Of a stretch of 64,000 nt of DNA, positions 12,701-21,188 are shown in pieces. Origin of the DNA: Lampris incognitus (lineage: Eukaryota > Chordata > Actinopteri > Lampriformes > Lampridae); contig NC_079214.1 in NCBI RefSeq assembly GCF_029633865.1, positions 24,944,873 to 25,008,872 of the forward strand. The letters are read 5' to 3'. Under the pieces are notes generated by a model. It was given only the letters and a program-made list of their open reading frames with translations. It was not told where the DNA came from and ran no database searches. A program made the translations under genes and the position numbers. Position 1 is the first letter of the stretch. Each line of letters opens with the position of its first letter.

Positions 12701-15700
12701 TGGTCTAATCAGGTGATTTCTTAGAGAACGTCTATGGAAACGCTCCCCTCAGCCTCAGCATCAAAACAAGCATCAACAATGACGCCTAAAGTCTTACTGT
12801 TTCACCCAGAATCCAGAAAATTAATGTTCTCTACCAAAATAACAAATTTCATACAAAATGTGAATTTTTAGTGCATGCATCTTTGTTTTATCATTCTTAT
12901 AGTAGCAACATTGCCTTAGAACATGAAATACTAATTTTTTGCTGGTTAGGGTCTGTAAAGTGAATGCTAGGAACTGAAAGCAGGACTGTAAAGTCAAATT
13001 TTGGGCTGAGGCAAACAAATCGACAAAGTCAGATAAAACGTATTACAATGCTGGGTAAAGGCTTTGATATGATGGTTGCCAAGCACTGTGCAGTGGTGAA
13101 GAAGAGTGCATTGTCCCAATGTTGATGCTGAGATGGATTCACACATTATAGCCAAGAGAATAAAAAGCAATGACATCTTTTCATTCTGAAAAACTTTCCT
13201 ACCAGTGTATCTTGATGCATGCTCAATAATCCAGGTAAGGAAATCCAAGAAAGTTGAATCAGTTCATCTGGATATAATGTTTATTAACAGATATATTTCA
13301 TCACTCAATTAGTGACCTCTTCAGTCTAAACTGACTGCATTGTCATTGGTTTCGGTCATTATGCAACTGTATTGTTTATAAGGGTGGGGATATGGATCTA
13401 TCAATAAACACTGTATCCAGATGAACTGATCCAACCTTCTTTGATTCCTACCAGTGTCTTGATGCATGCTCAATAATTCAGAACGTTTCTCCAACTAAAG
13501 TTTGTGTCCAGATGAACTGACTCAACTTTCTGGGATTTTCTACAATAATCCTATTTTTGTTGAGCCATATCTTCTGCAGAACAGGGAAGGTGGTTTGGCT
13601 TACTTGTTGTCCGAGTTTCCCTTTGATTTTTTATAGTTTGCATAGTCCTCCAAGACAGTCTCAACATTCTTCTTCGCTGGTAGGTGAAACAACTGTAAAC
13701 ATTAGCAAAGCTTTTCTTAACCAACTATGCTCTCTTATTTACAAAATTACACCCCAACCCAATACAATTACCTTTAAGTAAATCCCTGTTAAGTGATTGC
13801 ATATTTCTTTATTTTCCTACTCTCTCCAATTTTTATGACTTGCTACACTACTTTCTACAGCAAGGGATTTTTTCTAATTGAACCAGAGGCATCAAAGTGG
13901 TCCAAATTGTAGCTGCAATAAGTTTTTAGTGAAAACTTCTGCTTCAATGAGTTTTACCTTATTCTTAACATTGCAATATTCTATTGCAATTCAATGCGCA
14001 GATATAAATTAATTTAAGCTGATTGTTATGAATTGCATCATTTTAAATAATTATGCTATGAAGCTTTCATGAAGAAAACAGATCCGACTGCACTTAAATT
14101 TGACAAGCAGTTAACCTGTTCTTGAATGTTACAGTCTACGTTACGGTGTTTGATATGGCACTTGCCTGTTTCTGTCGAGTGATGAGGTCCCAGTCATCCA
14201 CCAGCCAAGGTTTGAGCTCCTCAGGGATCTTCACCTTCACCTCCACACGGTTGGTGAAGACTTCCTCCTGGCCACGCACACACAAAAGACAAAAGACACA
14301 CATCATGAATCATAATGCGCAGCATTAAAAGTTCAATTAAACTAAAACCACACTTCATAAGTTCAAGTTCAAGTACTTTATTTGTCACATGCACAGAAAT
14401 ACAAGGTAAAACATGCAGTGAAATGAAAAGGGGTACTCCGTCTATCACTGTGTGAAGACATAGACCTAGATAAAAGACAAAAGATTTTTTTCTTTTTAAG
14501 TCAAAATAAACAATAAAAAAACAACTAGCTGTCTCAAGTATGTGAAAGGTCATATATGTTGAGAGTTCTTAAGGCCTGTGGATAGAAGCTTCTGTGGATA
14601 AGACATTTCCTGTGGATAGAAATCATGCATTTTTTTCCCCTGTGGATAGAAATCATGCCTTTTCTGCAAACTATGTGTGGAATTTTGATGAAATGTCAGG
14701 TGGCTCAAATATACTAAAATGAAATGATTAAAAAAGATGGGGCAGGTTTGATTCACTGGTGAAATGTTTTTCTTATGAAAAACCTCAAAACGTGTCAGGG
14801 GGGCAGGGAGTGCGACAGTTTTAGAGACAGAAAAGGGAAAATAGATTAAATTGTTTCCCCGTGCATAGCCAATCTGAAAAAATAAATCTAATACAAGAAA
14901 AAGTTGCACTGGAACCCCATACATGATGGAGGAGTGTGAGCAAAAGGTAAAGGTTATCTAACCATTCACAATGGGTGGCAAGATGTCAGGCTAACTTTTT
15001 TGGCAAAACTACATATTTGTTCAACCAACTCGTCCTGAAAGGAGGAAGACAAGCTGAGGTAGATATGTAATTTGCTGGTACACCGGGCTTTCTGAAAGAA
15101 GGAATACTCACACTTTCCACAGTGGGATCAACACGAGCCCTCTTCTTCCTTGGTCCCTGGGGCATCTCTCCAGTGCTAGTACCTTCACCGACCCCTGGGG
15201 CTACATAAGTCAGGTAAAGAACACGTCCATGAGAAAACAGTCACACTACTTCATATTATGAATGGTATTGGGATAGACTCAGAATAAATCCAATAAAGCA
15301 GTTATATGTTCTATTTTGTCAAACTCTGCAGCAGTTATTTGAAGAATTCAAACCATGAACATCCCAACATTATTGACAACTTTGTTCAGGTGATTTTCTT
15401 GACTTTATTTCATTTTAAAGTATCTCTAGGATAACTCAGCAATGCCTACATCAGCTCTAAGTCAGCTGGTGGTAAATAGTTGTCCAAATAAAAAGAAAAC
15501 AATAGCATGACATATTAAACCAGCCTCAAATCAGAGAATAACCTTAAATGTAACTGAAATGATTTAATGTATTAGTCTCAAACATACCATACAAAATTGC
15601 CTGGATGCATGCTCAATAATCCTGGTAAAATAATAAAAGAAGGTTGAATCAGTTCATCTGGATACAACGTCTATTGACAGATATGTTTCATCACTCATCT

Positions 15701-18700
15701 AAGTGACCTCTTCAGTCTAAACTGACTGCAGAGATCCCCACCCTTATAAACAATACAGTGGCATACTGACCGAAACCAATGACCAGTTTCATATGCACAT
15801 ACGGGCATGACCATTAACTTCAATGGTCATGTGTACTATTCACAGAGGACTTGTGAATGTTTGCAATCTTTGATTTTCTTACGTGGCTTATTGAGCATGC
15901 ATCAAGACATTTTGACTCATTTCAGCGAGGATTGCCTTAAATTTGTATGCGAGTACAAGCAAACGGCGCATAAAATGGCAGACTACAGGAGCCACCTGAG
16001 ATTCAGCCTCAGATGCAGACAGAGTGGGATTACACCCAAGAGCCTGCAAATGAAATCGTCGGTCAAGGGCCACTGAGCTAACAAGATCCCCCAGAAGATA
16101 CAGAGCCAGCTGTTGAACGAACGGGTGAGACAAACTAATTTTACTATTGATGCTTTGAAAGCCAGGCAGGGTAGAGTGGGTGGCGGAGAGTGTCAGGACT
16201 GATTTGCAACAGACGGTTACCAGCAAGAGTTAAAGGGAAGGTTTACAAAATGGTTGTGAGACCAGCTATGTTATATGGTTTGGAGACAGTGGCACTGACG
16301 AAAAGACAGGAGGCAGAGCTGGAGGTGGCAGAGTTGAAGATGCTAAGATTTTCATTGGGAGTAATGAAGAAGGACAGGTTCAGGAACAATTATATTAGAG
16401 GGACAGCTCAGGTTGGACAGTTTGGAGACAAAGCAAGAGAGGCAAGATTGAGATGGCTTGGACATGTGTGGAAGAGAGATGCTGGGTATACTGGGAGAAG
16501 GATGCTGAATATGGAGCTGCCAGGGAAGAGGAGAAGAGGAAGGCCAAAGAGGAGGTTTATGGATGTGGTGAGGGAGGACATGCAGGTGGCTGGAAGATGC
16601 AGAGGACAGGAAGAAATAGAAACGGGTGATCCACTGAGGTGACCCCTAACGGGAGCAGTCGAAAGTAATAGTAGCTTTGAAAGCCAAAGAGGAGCAGATC
16701 CAACAGAGACTCATGTCACAACTAGATGAGATCCCTTTCCAATGTGTGACTGAGTTCACGGATGAGGCTCGTCTAGCTCAACACGGAACATCGAAAACCA
16801 GGCCGCAAAATAAGTTCGACCTACTTGCTGCACGCCAGAGACATCGACAGACAATGGACAGCACCCTCAACGGCAGACAGAGACGGACGCCAGACACACG
16901 CTGTCGATGTGGACAAGTGGGTGAAGAATCTGTCTGACAGACAACTCACCCAGGCATCTTTGCTAACGGGCTAATGGGCGCTGAGGGAAATCCAGCTAGT
17001 GGAACTGATCACAGCCATGGAATAAGCAAAATAATGGTCTCTTATGATGTTAAGTCTTTCTTCACATGCATTCCTGGATCAAAATTAAATTTCAGGATGT
17101 ACCACATTTTACAGACCACATTAACTCTGTGGACACATCAAGTTCACCAATGAGGATGTGAAACATGACAGGTTGGCCTTCTTTGACTGTGAAATTGCAA
17201 TTGGTGATGGGGGGACATTTGATTGTTGATGTTTACCATAAACCAACACATACTGATCAGTACTTAAGGTTTGACTCTCATCATCCACTGGAGCACAAAC
17301 TAGGAGTCATCAGTACGCTGTACCATCGAGCTGACAATGTCCCCACCGACACACGACCATCCCTGAACCAAGGAGGGGGCCTAAGAGTACATCTGTCGCC
17401 ATCTTACAATGCTGTGATTGCAAACATCCCCAAATCCTCTGTGAATAGTACACATGGCCACTGAAACTCTAGTTAATGGTCATGCCCATATTTTCATATG
17501 AAACTGGCCTTTGGTTTCGGGCGTTATGCAACTGTATTGTTTATAAGGGGTGAGGATACCTGCAGTCAGTTTAAACTGAAAAGGTCACTTAGATGAGTGA
17601 TGAAACTTACCTGTCAATAAACGTATCCAGATGAACTGATTCAACCGTCTTTGAATACCATACAAAAATATCAAAATAAATCCTACACTCTGCAACCATA
17701 ACTTTACAGGCACTGTCAACACAACAAAAATGTGCTTATGTCATTGAATTAAAGCAACAGGATTCATCCCGGTTGAGATTTTAAGCGTCAAACGATTCAA
17801 GATACAACACTAACCCTAACCCTGCAACTAAAATGTCATCTTGCTATAAAACATTTAACTTACTCTTCTGTTTCGTCTTTTTCGTTTTCCTGGAACGATA
17901 AGGTAAAACATTTACTGGATCCCTCAGTTAGGTCAACATTGTGTCAAAGTGACTGAAAATCAACCATTATGATATAATAGGATAATTTTAAAAGAAAAAC
18001 AGTATCAAAGCAGTCTGCACTTACAGATCAACATTTTTCTGCTGCACGGCAGCAATCTTCTTATTTGGTGCTACACCCCTCATCTTTCCCTCAACATAAT
18101 GATCCCTATAAAAAAAATGGAGAAAAAACTTTTTTCAGCATGACATTCTAGTCCAATTTAACATCTATATTTGGTGTCACGATTTTTGGCTTGTTGAAAT
18201 TACAAGACATTTACTTTTTTAGACTTATTTTCAAGGGTAATATGCTTTGCTGCTTATGACCTCTGATAATGAATTCTTAATTAAAATCATAATGAAGTCA
18301 GTGCACCAGTGCAATGTTCTCCGATTTCTTGGTTGTCTTTAGTATCATTTGCAGGATATTTTCTTACAAAGTATCTGGTTTCAGCATCTATGAGCATGCT
18401 GTAATTCAGGTCTGCTATTGTCCTGGTAGATCCAGTGGTATGTGAAAGTAATAAACTTTCTAAAAGGCTCACTGCATCAATAAGATTGCAAACTTACTGA
18501 TTGGCCTTTTGAAGCTCTTTTTGTTTCGCAAGATTGATGTCCACATATTTAAGAACTCTGCTTTCAGGAACCCATTCATCCCAGCTAGAGAAGAAAAATG
18601 TCACATTTCTTAAAACTCAATCCCTTTGAGAAAAAAAATCAATGATTTCACAGGGCTACGGCAAAAAAAGATGAATATGTTATTTGCTTTCGACATCTTT

Positions 18701-20753
18701 ATCCACGCTCAATAATCCAAGTAAGGAAATCACAGAAAGCTGAATCAGTTTATCTGGACACGTTTATTGAGAGAGAAACGTTTCCTCACTCATCTAAGTC
18801 AAGCCAATTTTATTTGTATAGCCCAATATCACAAATTACAAATTTGCCGCAGTGGGCTTTACAGCAACACAACAACCTGTCCTTAGACCCTCACATCGGT
18901 GCCTAAGTGACCTCTTCAATCCCAACCGACTGCAGGTATCCCCACACTTATAAACAATACAGTGGTATAACGACCAAAAACAACGATCGGTTTAATATGC
19001 AAATTGCTGTGACCATTAACCAGAGTTACAACGGCAATGTGTACTATTCACAGAGGATTGGAGAATAGTTGCAATCACAGCATTGTAAAATGGTGACAGA
19101 TGTGCTCTTACGCCCCCTCAGTTCAGGGATGGCCATTCCCTATTCACATAGATGGCCTCTTTGACTCCCTGTTCAAACCAGCGTTCCTCCCTATAAAGGA
19201 TGTGCACATCCTCAACCAAACAGTACACCAGCCGCTCAAAGGGAGAAGGACAACAGCTGTCTAAACGTAAACAAGTGGTGATTCCGTATGTGGCGGGAAT
19301 TACGGAACAGTTGAGACGCATATTTTCCAAACACTGTGTCTCAGTTGCTTTCAAACCCCAAAACACGCTACGCCAGAAATTGCTCCACCTCAAGAATCAG
19401 GTCCCCCGGCACAAACAGAGCAATATAGTGTACGCTGTTAAGTGCGGGGAGAATTGCCATGACTTGTACAGAAGAGCTAACACATCAAGCCAGGACTCTG
19501 CAGGCTTCACCGATCTACAGGCCAGTGGCCACTCTTTCAAGCATGAGGATGTGCACATCCTTGATAGTGAAAAATGCTGGTTTGAACGGGGAGTCAAAGA
19601 GGCCACCTATGAGAAGGGGGAACGACCATCCCTGAACTGAAGCGGGTTGGGGGGGGGGGTACATCTGTCACTATCTTACAATGCTGTGATTGTAATTACG
19701 CCCCAATCCTCTGTGAATAGTACACATTACCATTATAACTCTACTTATGGTGATGGAAATTTGCATATGAAACCAATCGTTGTTTTCAGCTGTTGTGCCA
19801 CTGTATTGTTTATAAGGGTGGGGATACCTGCAGTCAGTTGACTGAAGAGGTCACTTAGATGAGTGATGAAACGTTTCTCTCAATATACGTTGTGTCCAGA
19901 TGAACTGATTCAACTTTCTGTGATATTTGCTGTTGCCATACATAGGGCACACACAATGATAAAGATAGACCCAAATAGCATGGTGCCATACGCAAAATGC
20001 TCACTTTTTGTTCCATCCGCTGTAATGAATGAAGTACTTTATCTGCTTGTCCTTTATGTTGATCTTTACACACTGTAAAACAAGACATAACGTGGACATG
20101 TATCGTCTATCAGTTATAATTTGCTGGTTACGTTCCTCGGAATCAATTAGAAAAGAGACATAGACATGTCACAAACCTTTGCCTCATAGAGTAATGGCCC
20201 ATGAAAACACAGGACTCTCTCACCTGAAACAAGAAACAAGCAGAAACGTTTTCAAGTGTTCCCATTTGTCCCCTGCCTGTTGACGAAATTGCCCAAAATG
20301 TTCACAACTGCCTAGACTGTCCTACTGAGAAGCAGCTAAACTGGTTATAATCATCTACACATTTTTGACCAGCTATCGCTGGGTTATAGGGGTATGTTTG
20401 GTGCACATTTGTTAGCTTAAGCTAGTCTCCTATCCGTCACCCGAAGCTTAAACTAGCATAACAAAATAGCCAAAGGTTAGTCAATCAAATTAGGTAGCAT
20501 AAGACTTCTCGATCATTGTTTTGGGTTGATACGTTATATGCTGATATTAGGCTAATCAGAAAGCAATACAATATCATATATAACTATCTCATTAGTATGT
20601 ATTGGTATCGTAAACAGAGGTGACTGTTGCGTTAGCAAGCATTAGCAACAACACCAACCCAACCCCCAACCCCCGAAACCTCTGCGTCTATAGTGTCTTA
20701 ACCAAACACCAACCTTCTTGAAATTTAGGTTTAGGGTCCTGTTTTGGCGCCAT
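6690..20753 (-). CDS. morf4l1: morf4l1 / MRG15, chromodomain and MRG-domain protein (12 coding exons, complete)
   Basis: The product reads methylated H3K36 and acts as a scaffold in NuA4/TIP60 acetyltransferase and Sin3/HDAC complexes in the nucleus (family knowledge). Coding exons, in order: 20714-20753, 20177-20223, 20005-20072, 18498-18584, 18025-18105, 17864-17889, 15112-15200, 14166-14267, 13604-13692, 11915-12087, 7680-7764, 6690-6774. They join in phase to 972 nt, i.e. 323 aa, the length of human MRG15. The chromodomain (about residues 12-62) keeps the aromatic cage Y26, Y46, W49, W53. A Lys-rich linker (about 75-145) leads into the MRG domain (about 150-323), which ends PPEYHRKAV. The start is the first ATG, with the conserved N-terminus [11 protein letters not shown]. 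All introns are GT-AG except intron 8, which is GC-AG. Introns house a Tc1 and three Penelope-like copies. No coding damage is seen. Confidence 0.96.
6775..7679 (-). other. morf4l1 intron 11, no feature
   Basis: 905-nt intron without a recognised repeat or RNA gene. Confidence 0.6.
7680..7764 (-). CDS. morf4l1: morf4l1 exon 11 (MRG domain)
   Basis: 85 nt encoding [20 protein letters not shown] and LNYLQDFL. The 4.1-kb intron before it holds a decayed Tc1 element. Confidence 0.95.
7951..9493 (+). mobile_element. Tc1-like DNA transposon (DD34E type), decayed
   Basis: Long terminal inverted repeats of about 200 bp start TACAGTGGTGCTTGAAAG at 7951 and end with the inverse at 9493, bounded by the TA target duplication. 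The internal transposase is broken. It sits in a morf4l1 intron in the sense opposite to the gene. About 1.54 kb, the usual Tc1 size. Confidence 0.93.
8305..9290 (+). pseudogene. Tc1 transposase pseudogene
   Basis: The frame starts [20 protein letters not shown] and shows the paired helix-turn-helix DNA-binding part, including the GRPSKIT hinge. Reading frame is lost after about residue 113 (near 8640). The catalytic half resumes at 8842 with [14 protein letters not shown] and [10 protein letters not shown] (second Asp). A TAG replaces the Trp codon of the expected [10 protein letters not shown] at about 9091, and sequence around the third catalytic residue (NPIE) is deleted. It therefore cannot make an active enzyme. 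Confidence 0.9.
9494..10855. other. morf4l1 intron sequence, no feature
   Basis: AT-rich intron 10 sequence of morf4l1; nothing recognised. Confidence 0.5.
10866..10985 (+). repeat. Interspersed repeat with (TGGA)-type tail, copy 1
   Basis: Contains GATGGCCTGGCGGCCTGTCC and GGCTCCAGCATCCCCGCGAC and ends in AATGGATGGAT. The same unit recurs at 48372-48514, 58832-59088 and 62598-62722, all in the same orientation. The simple tail suggests the 3' end of a LINE or a SINE using it; the family is common in teleosts. Confidence 0.75.
10991..11914. other. morf4l1 intron sequence, no feature
   Basis: Intron 10 sequence with no recognised element. Confidence 0.5.
11915..12087 (-). CDS. morf4l1: morf4l1 exon 10 (MRG domain core)
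   Basis: 173 nt encoding from [20 protein letters not shown] to [10 protein letters not shown]. The most conserved part of the MRG fold; used for protein-protein contacts in the family. Confidence 0.95.
12088..13195. other. morf4l1 intron 9 sequence, no feature
   Basis: No repeat or RNA gene recognised before the Penelope-like remnant at 13209. Confidence 0.5.
13209..13545. mobile_element. Penelope-like element, terminal repeats only
   Basis: A short copy made of terminal (pLTR-type) sequence in inverted arrangement: GATGCATGCTCAATAATCCA and the inverse of ATCCAGATGAACTGATCCAA. It is bounded at 13196-13208 and 13445-13457 by the duplication TTCCTACCAGTGT, followed by a second partial terminal unit to about 13545. 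No coding part remains. Related to the larger copies at 15597 and 18689. Confidence 0.7.
13604..13692 (-). CDS. morf4l1: morf4l1 exon 9 (MRG domain)
   Basis: 89 nt encoding [20 protein letters not shown] and KKSKGNSDN plus two bases of a Lys codon. Borders are TTTACAG and GTAAGC. Confidence 0.92.
14166..14267 (-). CDS. morf4l1: morf4l1 exon 8 (start of MRG domain), GC donor
   Basis: 102 nt encoding [34 protein letters not shown]. The exon ends at CAG|GCAAGT, a consensus GC 5' splice site; choosing the nearby GT instead would break the conserved KQLFHLP join. Confidence 0.93.
14340..14530. repeat. Probable interspersed repeat fragment
   Basis: Contains CAAGTACTTTATTTGTCACA and CATGCAGTGAAATGAAAAGG, phrases I recognise as widely repeated in teleost genomes. 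Ends and family are not resolved. Confidence 0.4.
15112..15200 (-). CDS. morf4l1: morf4l1 exon 7 (linker with basic NLS-like motif)
   Basis: 89 nt encoding [20 protein letters not shown] and [16 protein letters not shown] is a likely nuclear localisation signal. Confidence 0.92.
15597..17655 (+). mobile_element. Penelope-like retroelement, broken, with inverted terminal units
   Basis: Terminal units at about 15597-15850 and 17430-17655 are inverse copies of each other. The insertion is framed by TACCATACAAAA at 15585-15596 and 17656-17667. Internal coding remains on the plus strand include a stretch with [20 protein letters not shown] (17243 on), typical of the end of Penelope-type reverse transcriptase. 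Most of the polymerase is missing and the copy has several breaks. A LINE 3' end is nested within it. It lies in intron 6 of morf4l1. Confidence 0.8.
16165..16673 (+). mobile_element. LINE 3' fragment nested in the Penelope-like element
   Basis: Open frame with [40 protein letters not shown] and [20 protein letters not shown], the C-terminal end of a non-LTR reverse transcriptase of the kind found in RTE/Jockey-like LINEs. It is 5' truncated (about 0.5 kb) and flanked by GCTTTGAAAGCCA at 16152-16164 and 16674-16686, so it retroposed into the already present Penelope-like copy. Confidence 0.85.
17864..17889 (-). CDS. morf4l1: morf4l1 exon 6, 26-nt microexon
   Basis: Only 26 nt, between TTCCAG and GTAAGT. 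It encodes KTKKTKQK and carries one base of a codon on each side, so it is needed to keep the frame: skipping it would shift the reading frame before the MRG domain. Confidence 0.88.
18025..18105 (-). CDS. morf4l1: morf4l1 exon 5 (linker)
   Basis: 81 nt encoding [20 protein letters not shown] and QQKNVD, the conserved EGKMRG linker of MRG15. Confidence 0.9.
18498..18584 (-). CDS. morf4l1: morf4l1 exon 4 (end of chromodomain)
   Basis: 87 nt encoding [20 protein letters not shown] and the start of the basic linker. It supplies cage residue W53. Penelope-like copy 18689-19924 lies in the intron just upstream. Confidence 0.93.
18689..19924 (+). mobile_element. Penelope-like element fragment with GIY-YIG endonuclease remnant
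   Basis: The plus strand carries [20 protein letters not shown] and [20 protein letters not shown], the GIY-YIG-type endonuclease end that follows the polymerase in Penelope-like elements. An inverse copy of the last part ([20 protein letters not shown]) lies on the minus strand at about 19118-19230, so both ends carry 3'-end sequence facing each other. Terminal units match those at 15597 and 17655. ATTTGCT at 18682-18688 and 19925-19931 may be the target duplication. The copy is broken and lacks the polymerase. It lies in intron 3 of morf4l1. Confidence 0.75.
18800..18902. repeat. 103-bp repeat inserted in Penelope-like terminal unit
   Basis: AAGCCAATTTTATTTGTATA to the CATCGGTGC stretch interrupts the terminal unit; CTAAGT flanks it at 18794-18799 and 18903-18908. 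The sequence resembles a very common short teleost repeat; class not determined. Confidence 0.6.
20005..20072 (-). CDS. morf4l1: morf4l1 exon 3 (chromodomain)
   Basis: 68 nt encoding from [14 protein letters not shown] to HYSGWNK plus two bases of an Asn codon. It supplies cage residues Y46 and W49. Confidence 0.93.
20177..20223 (-). CDS. morf4l1: morf4l1 exon 2 (chromodomain)
   Basis: Encodes [16 protein letters not shown] after completing the split Gly codon; 47 nt, between a TTTCAG acceptor and a GTTTGT donor. It supplies cage residue Y26. Confidence 0.93.
20714..20753 (-). CDS. morf4l1: morf4l1 exon 1 (start codon)
   Basis: Encodes [13 protein letters not shown] plus the first base of a Gly codon, then GTTGGT as 5' splice site. 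The N-terminus matches vertebrate MRG15. Confidence 0.93.
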
Positions 20754-20910
20754 TCACAGACTCAACTCGTCGGATCTCTGGACGATCAAATTCACGCATT
20801 GCCTTATTCCATCATTTCATCCAGACAACACTAAGGGCTCACCACCGCCGTCCTCATCATAGCGACGCTGTCTGACTCTGACGGGTGACGTCATCACGTT
20901 TTGCACCTAG
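20754..20910 (-). promoter_or_regulatory. morf4l1 5' UTR and core promoter region
   Basis: GC-richer block directly upstream of the morf4l1 ATG, with a perfect CRE palindrome TGACGTCA at 20886-20893, 133 bp from the ATG, and CpGs at 20841-20935. No TATA box is evident, as expected for a housekeeping chromatin gene. The exact start site cannot be read from sequence. Confidence 0.55.
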
Positions 20911-21132
20911 ACACAGAAGACGCGGGAGTGGTTATACAGAAAAATATAAATAGCTCCGTATTACTTAATTTTGATACTCCTACAAGATTTCAGATTAACA
21001 GAGAGGTACGCTAAGGTTGCCCAGATTCTGTTTTTTTTTGTTTATTTAGGTTACAGAACTATTATCTTTGAATATCACAAGTAGGGTTGCCAACTCCTTG
21101 AAATGGAAATAAGAAACGGGGGTTGGATGGAC

Positions 21133-21188
21133 ACTACACTACACTACACTACACTACACCTACACCTACACACACACACACACACATA
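21133..21188 (+). repeat. (ACACT)n / (CA)n simple repeat
   Basis: Five to six units of CACTA-type pentamer, then CTACA units and a CA run, ending at the TA target of the next element. Confidence 0.9.

Noticed and set aside
19848-19890. Possible hammerhead ribozyme in Penelope-type terminal units (TTAGATGAGTGATGAAACG)
   Set aside because: Penelope-like elements can carry hammerheads and GATGAG..GAAAC looks tempting, but the required CUGANGA core is not present and TCACT/AGTGA simply forms a small hairpin. Not supportable without structural modelling.
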